Shown here piece by piece: positions 62,061-64,000 of a stretch of 64,000 nt of DNA. Position 1 is the first letter of the stretch. Each line of letters opens with the position of its first letter. The notes under the pieces are model-generated. The model saw nothing but the letters and a program-made list of their open reading frames with translations. It was not told the DNA's origin and did no database searches. The stretch comes from Nocardia albiluteola. GTDB taxonomy: Bacteria > Actinomycetota > Actinomycetes > Mycobacteriales > Mycobacteriaceae. The stretch lies in NCBI RefSeq assembly GCF_018860155.1, contig NZ_JAHKNI010000005.1, positions 62,001 through 126,000 on the forward strand, in the 5' to 3' direction. Made by a program: the position numbers and the translations under genes.

Positions 62061-62350
62061 GGCCACATCTCCTTGTTGACATCGACTGCGCCGGAATAGT
62101 TTCCGTGCGCGCGAGTCAACGCGGCCTGCAACGTCGTCAGCGCCTCGCGCATGGCCGCGGTGTCCGTCGTCCAGCGGTCCACGAACTGCTGGTGTCCCGT
62201 TGCCGCGGCGCCGGTCCACTGCACATGCAGTTGCTCAACCTGTCGGCGGATGGCATCCACCCGAGCCTCGATCTGGGTGTCCAGGCGTTTGGCCTCGTCG
62301 ATCAGATCCTGCAGCTCGGCCAGGTCGACCCGATACGGAGTGTCGTTCAC
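62057..62350 (-). CDS. WXG100-family protein
   Basis: A 97-residue helical hairpin protein with the WXG-type turn in HVQWTGAAATGHQQFVDRW near the middle. It begins at GTG 62350, overlapping the stop of the first WXG100 gene (GTGA), and ends overlapping the effector start. WXG100 proteins pair as heterodimers and guide type VII secretion. Confidence 0.9.
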   Translation of the reverse strand: MNDTPYRVDLAELQDLIDEAKRLDTQIEARVDAIRRQVEQLHVQWTGAAATGHQQFVDRWTTDTAAMREALTTLQAALTRAHGNYSGAVDVNKEMWP

Positions 62351-62682
62351 GGGATCTCCGGCAGATCGAGGCTGTTGGTCTTGTGACGCACCGCCTCGGA
62401 CCACGAGGCGTCCGTCTCGACGAACGCACCCGCGGCCTCGCGCAAGGTTGACGCATCTCCTCGCAGCGCCTCCACCACATCGTTGGCCGAGGTGTACCAA
62501 TCGATCCAGGGCTGATCGTGTGAGTCCGCGGCCTTGCCGGACCAATCCCCGCCGACCACCGCCCGCACCCGCTTGAAGAAGGTCTGAATCTCCTCGTCGA
62601 ACTCCTTGGCCGAGTCCTCGATCCACCGCGCGGCGGCGAGAACATCCTGCACCGGAACAGAGGCCCCCTGATCACTACCCAC
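62347..62682 (-). CDS. WXG100-family protein, first gene of the effector operon
   Basis: A 111-residue protein with a helix-turn-helix hairpin and the turn VVGGDWSGKAADSHDQPW (W-S-G). GTG 62682 (MGSDQGASVPVQDVLAAAR) is chosen over longer readings that lack coding character. It forms a coupled pair with the next WXG100 gene and probably heterodimerises with it to export the deaminase effector. Confidence 0.88.
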   Translation of the reverse strand: MGSDQGASVPVQDVLAAARWIEDSAKEFDEEIQTFFKRVRAVVGGDWSGKAADSHDQPWIDWYTSANDVVEALRGDASTLREAAGAFVETDASWSEAVRHKTNSLDLPEIP

Positions 62683-62827
62683 CCGAACGAGATTACAGGC
62701 GACCACCGCGCCGAACCCTGCCCTGCGGGACCCGAGTGGGTTTCGCGCAGTACTGCGTGTGGTGACTGTCCGCTGGCACGGTGCTTCCGGCGGGGTGGCG
62801 TGGCTATATCGGCTAGGCTCTGACCCC

Positions 62828-63925
62828 ATGGTTGTCTACCTGGTGACTGGGGCCGCTGGCTTCATCGGTGCCAACTACGTGCATCTTCTCGCGCAGTGGG
62901 AACCCGACGCCCAGATCGTCGCGGTGGACTACATCGGGTTCGCCGGCAACGAGGCCAACCTCGAGCCGGTCCGGGACCGGATCAGCTTCGAGCGAGCCGA
63001 TATCGCCGACTTCGACGCCATGGCCGCGATCTATCGGCGGTACCGACCCGACTACGTGGTCAATTTCGCTGCTGAATCGCACAACGACCGCGCGATCCTG
63101 AGCCCGAGCGCGTTCATGCGCTCGAACGCACTTGGCGCACAGGTGATGGCCGAGTGCAGCCGATTGATCCCGGTCACCTCCCACGTGCACGTATCGACGA
63201 TCGAGGTGTACGGGGAACTCGCACCAGGCGCCCAATGGTTCAACGAAGGCTCGCCCCTGAACGTCAAGACGCCGTACTCGGCCGCGAAGGCAGCCGGAGA
63301 TCAGATGGTGCGCGCATACATGCAGACCTACCCGGAGATGTCGATCCGGATGACGCACTGCGCCAACAACTATGGGCCATACCAACTGCCGGAGAAGCTG
63401 ATCCCCCTGGCAGTGACCAATCTGCTGCGGGGCCGCAAGGTACCGATCTACGGTGACGGCCTGCAATCACGAGACTGGCTGCACGTGTTCGACCATTGCG
63501 CTGCCATTCACCGCGTCCTGAAGGCCCAACTGGACCCGATCCCAGCGGCAGCAGCCACCGATCCGGGGCTGCTGCCGATTTTCGACGTGTCCGGCCGGTG
63601 CGAGGTCACCAACATCGAAATCGCCCGGCGGGTTATCTCCGAGCTGGGTCTGGATCCAGCCGACTGGATCGAGCACATCCCGGACCGGCCGAACCACGAC
63701 CGTCGATACCTGATCGACCCACGCAAGATCGAGACCGTTCTGGGCTGGCACCCCGAACGCGACTTCGAGACCAGCATCGGCGAAGTCGTGCGCTGGTACC
63801 GCGACAACCAAGGCTGGTGGGAGAAGGTGCTGTCGGAGAAGGGCGAGCTCGGATTCGACTGGGCCAGCCCGAACCCCGCCGGCCGGTACGTCAGCGCGGC
63901 AAGGCGGCCCGTACGGCCTCGATGA
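62828..63925 (+). CDS. dTDP-glucose 4,6-dehydratase-like protein, altered catalytic motif
   Basis: A 365-residue extended short-chain dehydrogenase. The NAD motif is VTGAAGFIGANYV (residues 6-18), NFAAESHNDRAI is close to the RmlB segment ESHVDRSI, and the YxxxK pair is Y150-K154 (TPYSAAKAAGD). In RmlB the Asp-Glu dyad lies in STDEVYG; here STIEVYGEL carries Ile125 before Glu126, so the Asp is lost. Its reaction may therefore be oxidation or epimerisation instead of a full 4,6-dehydration. ATG 62828 gives the standard N-terminus. It overlaps the 3' end of the aminotransferase-like gene. Confidence 0.85.
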   Translation: MVVYLVTGAAGFIGANYVHLLAQWEPDAQIVAVDYIGFAGNEANLEPVRDRISFERADIADFDAMAAIYRRYRPDYVVNFAAESHNDRAILSPSAFMRSNALGAQVMAECSRLIPVTSHVHVSTIEVYGELAPGAQWFNEGSPLNVKTPYSAAKAAGDQMVRAYMQTYPEMSIRMTHCANNYGPYQLPEKLIPLAVTNLLRGRKVPIYGDGLQSRDWLHVFDHCAAIHRVLKAQLDPIPAAAATDPGLLPIFDVSGRCEVTNIEIARRVISELGLDPADWIEHIPDRPNHDRRYLIDPRKIETVLGWHPERDFETSIGEVVRWYRDNQGWWEKVLSEKGELGFDWASPNPAGRYVSAARRPVRPR

Positions 63926-64000
63926 CACACCCCACAGTGTCATCGTCCATGCCACGCCACAGCGGCAAGCGGAAGTGTGTACGGGCGAACTCGTCCGCCA
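63891..64000 (-). CDS. DegT/DnrJ-type sugar aminotransferase, C-terminal fragment
   Basis: The last 35 codons of a gene entering from the right: ADEFARTHFRLPLWRGMDDD, then VIEAVRAALPR and a stop at 63891. LPLWRGM with a following acidic stretch and a helix ending VIEAV is the usual C-terminal signature of PLP-dependent sugar aminotransferases of the DegT/DnrJ/EryC1 group. It is convergent with the dehydratase-like gene, and together they suggest deoxyamino-sugar synthesis. Confidence 0.65.
   Translation of the reverse strand, partial: ADEFARTHFRLPLWRGMDDDTVGCVIEAVRAALPR

Noticed and set aside
1..64000. CRISPR arrays, rRNA or tRNA genes
   Set aside because: No regularly spaced short repeats with unique spacers, no rRNA signatures and no clear cloverleaf sequences were seen on reading.

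Overview
The window is high-GC actinobacterial DNA, most like a mycolic-acid-bearing member of the Mycobacteriales close to Nocardia or Rhodococcus. The order coaA, glyA, phoH2, desA-type desaturase and fum resembles the known Mycobacterium tuberculosis locus around coaA-glyA1-desA2-phoH2-fum. F420-type oxidoreductase, LGFP-repeat, cutinase-like, WXG100 and mycoredoxin-like genes point the same way. No rRNA, tRNA or CRISPR array was seen.

Left part (1-27.2 kb): chromosomal. A minus-strand catabolic operon (1-5.1 kb) encodes a DapA-type aldolase, enoyl-CoA hydratase, CoA-transferase, flavoprotein and MHS-type transporter. A Cro/C1-cupin regulator with a palindromic control region follows. Then come pantothenate kinase, a DUF885 peptidase, glyA and a glutaredoxin-like protein. 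Next is a P450 / ferredoxin / membrane desaturase set beside a MarR-type regulator. After that come an F420-type oxidoreductase behind a MerR-type promoter, phoH2, an LGFP lipoprotein, an acyl-ACP desaturase paralogue, a TetR / flavin monooxygenase pair, a 26-codon micro-ORF and fum. Several genes (glyA, desA-type, the F420-type oxidoreductase) look leaderless.

Middle part (27.2-59.1 kb): an integrated conjugative element. Tyrosine integrase and excisionase lie directly against the 5' end of fum. Cargo follows: a second 26-codon micro-ORF with a strong terminator, a cutinase-like protein, and a small metabolic cluster (ABM-MFS fusion, TesB thioesterase, two unknown proteins, FAD epoxidase-like enzyme, DUF2236 protein, P450). 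An ImmA-like protein and an XRE regulator sit at the control point. An 11-bp repeat array overlaps the promoter of the transfer operon, and a matching array lies upstream of the first micro-ORF of the element. The transfer operon (41.0-56.9 kb, all plus strand) encodes a coupling ATPase, small membrane proteins, lipoproteins, a VirB6-like channel, an SCO6880-family protein, a VirB4-like ATPase, a three-domain wall hydrolase and a second cutinase-like protein. A Septu-like defence pair (AAA ATPase plus HNH nuclease) ends this block. No relaxase and no right-hand attachment site were seen.

Right part (59.1-64 kb): gene debris, then a minus-strand type VII secretion effector operon: two WXG100 proteins, a long effector ending in a putative deaminase toxin, an SMI1/KNR4 immunity-like protein and a YbaB-like protein. 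Finally there are a dTDP-glucose 4,6-dehydratase-like gene with an altered catalytic motif and the C-terminus of a sugar aminotransferase-like gene. Whether this part belongs to the element cannot be decided from the window.
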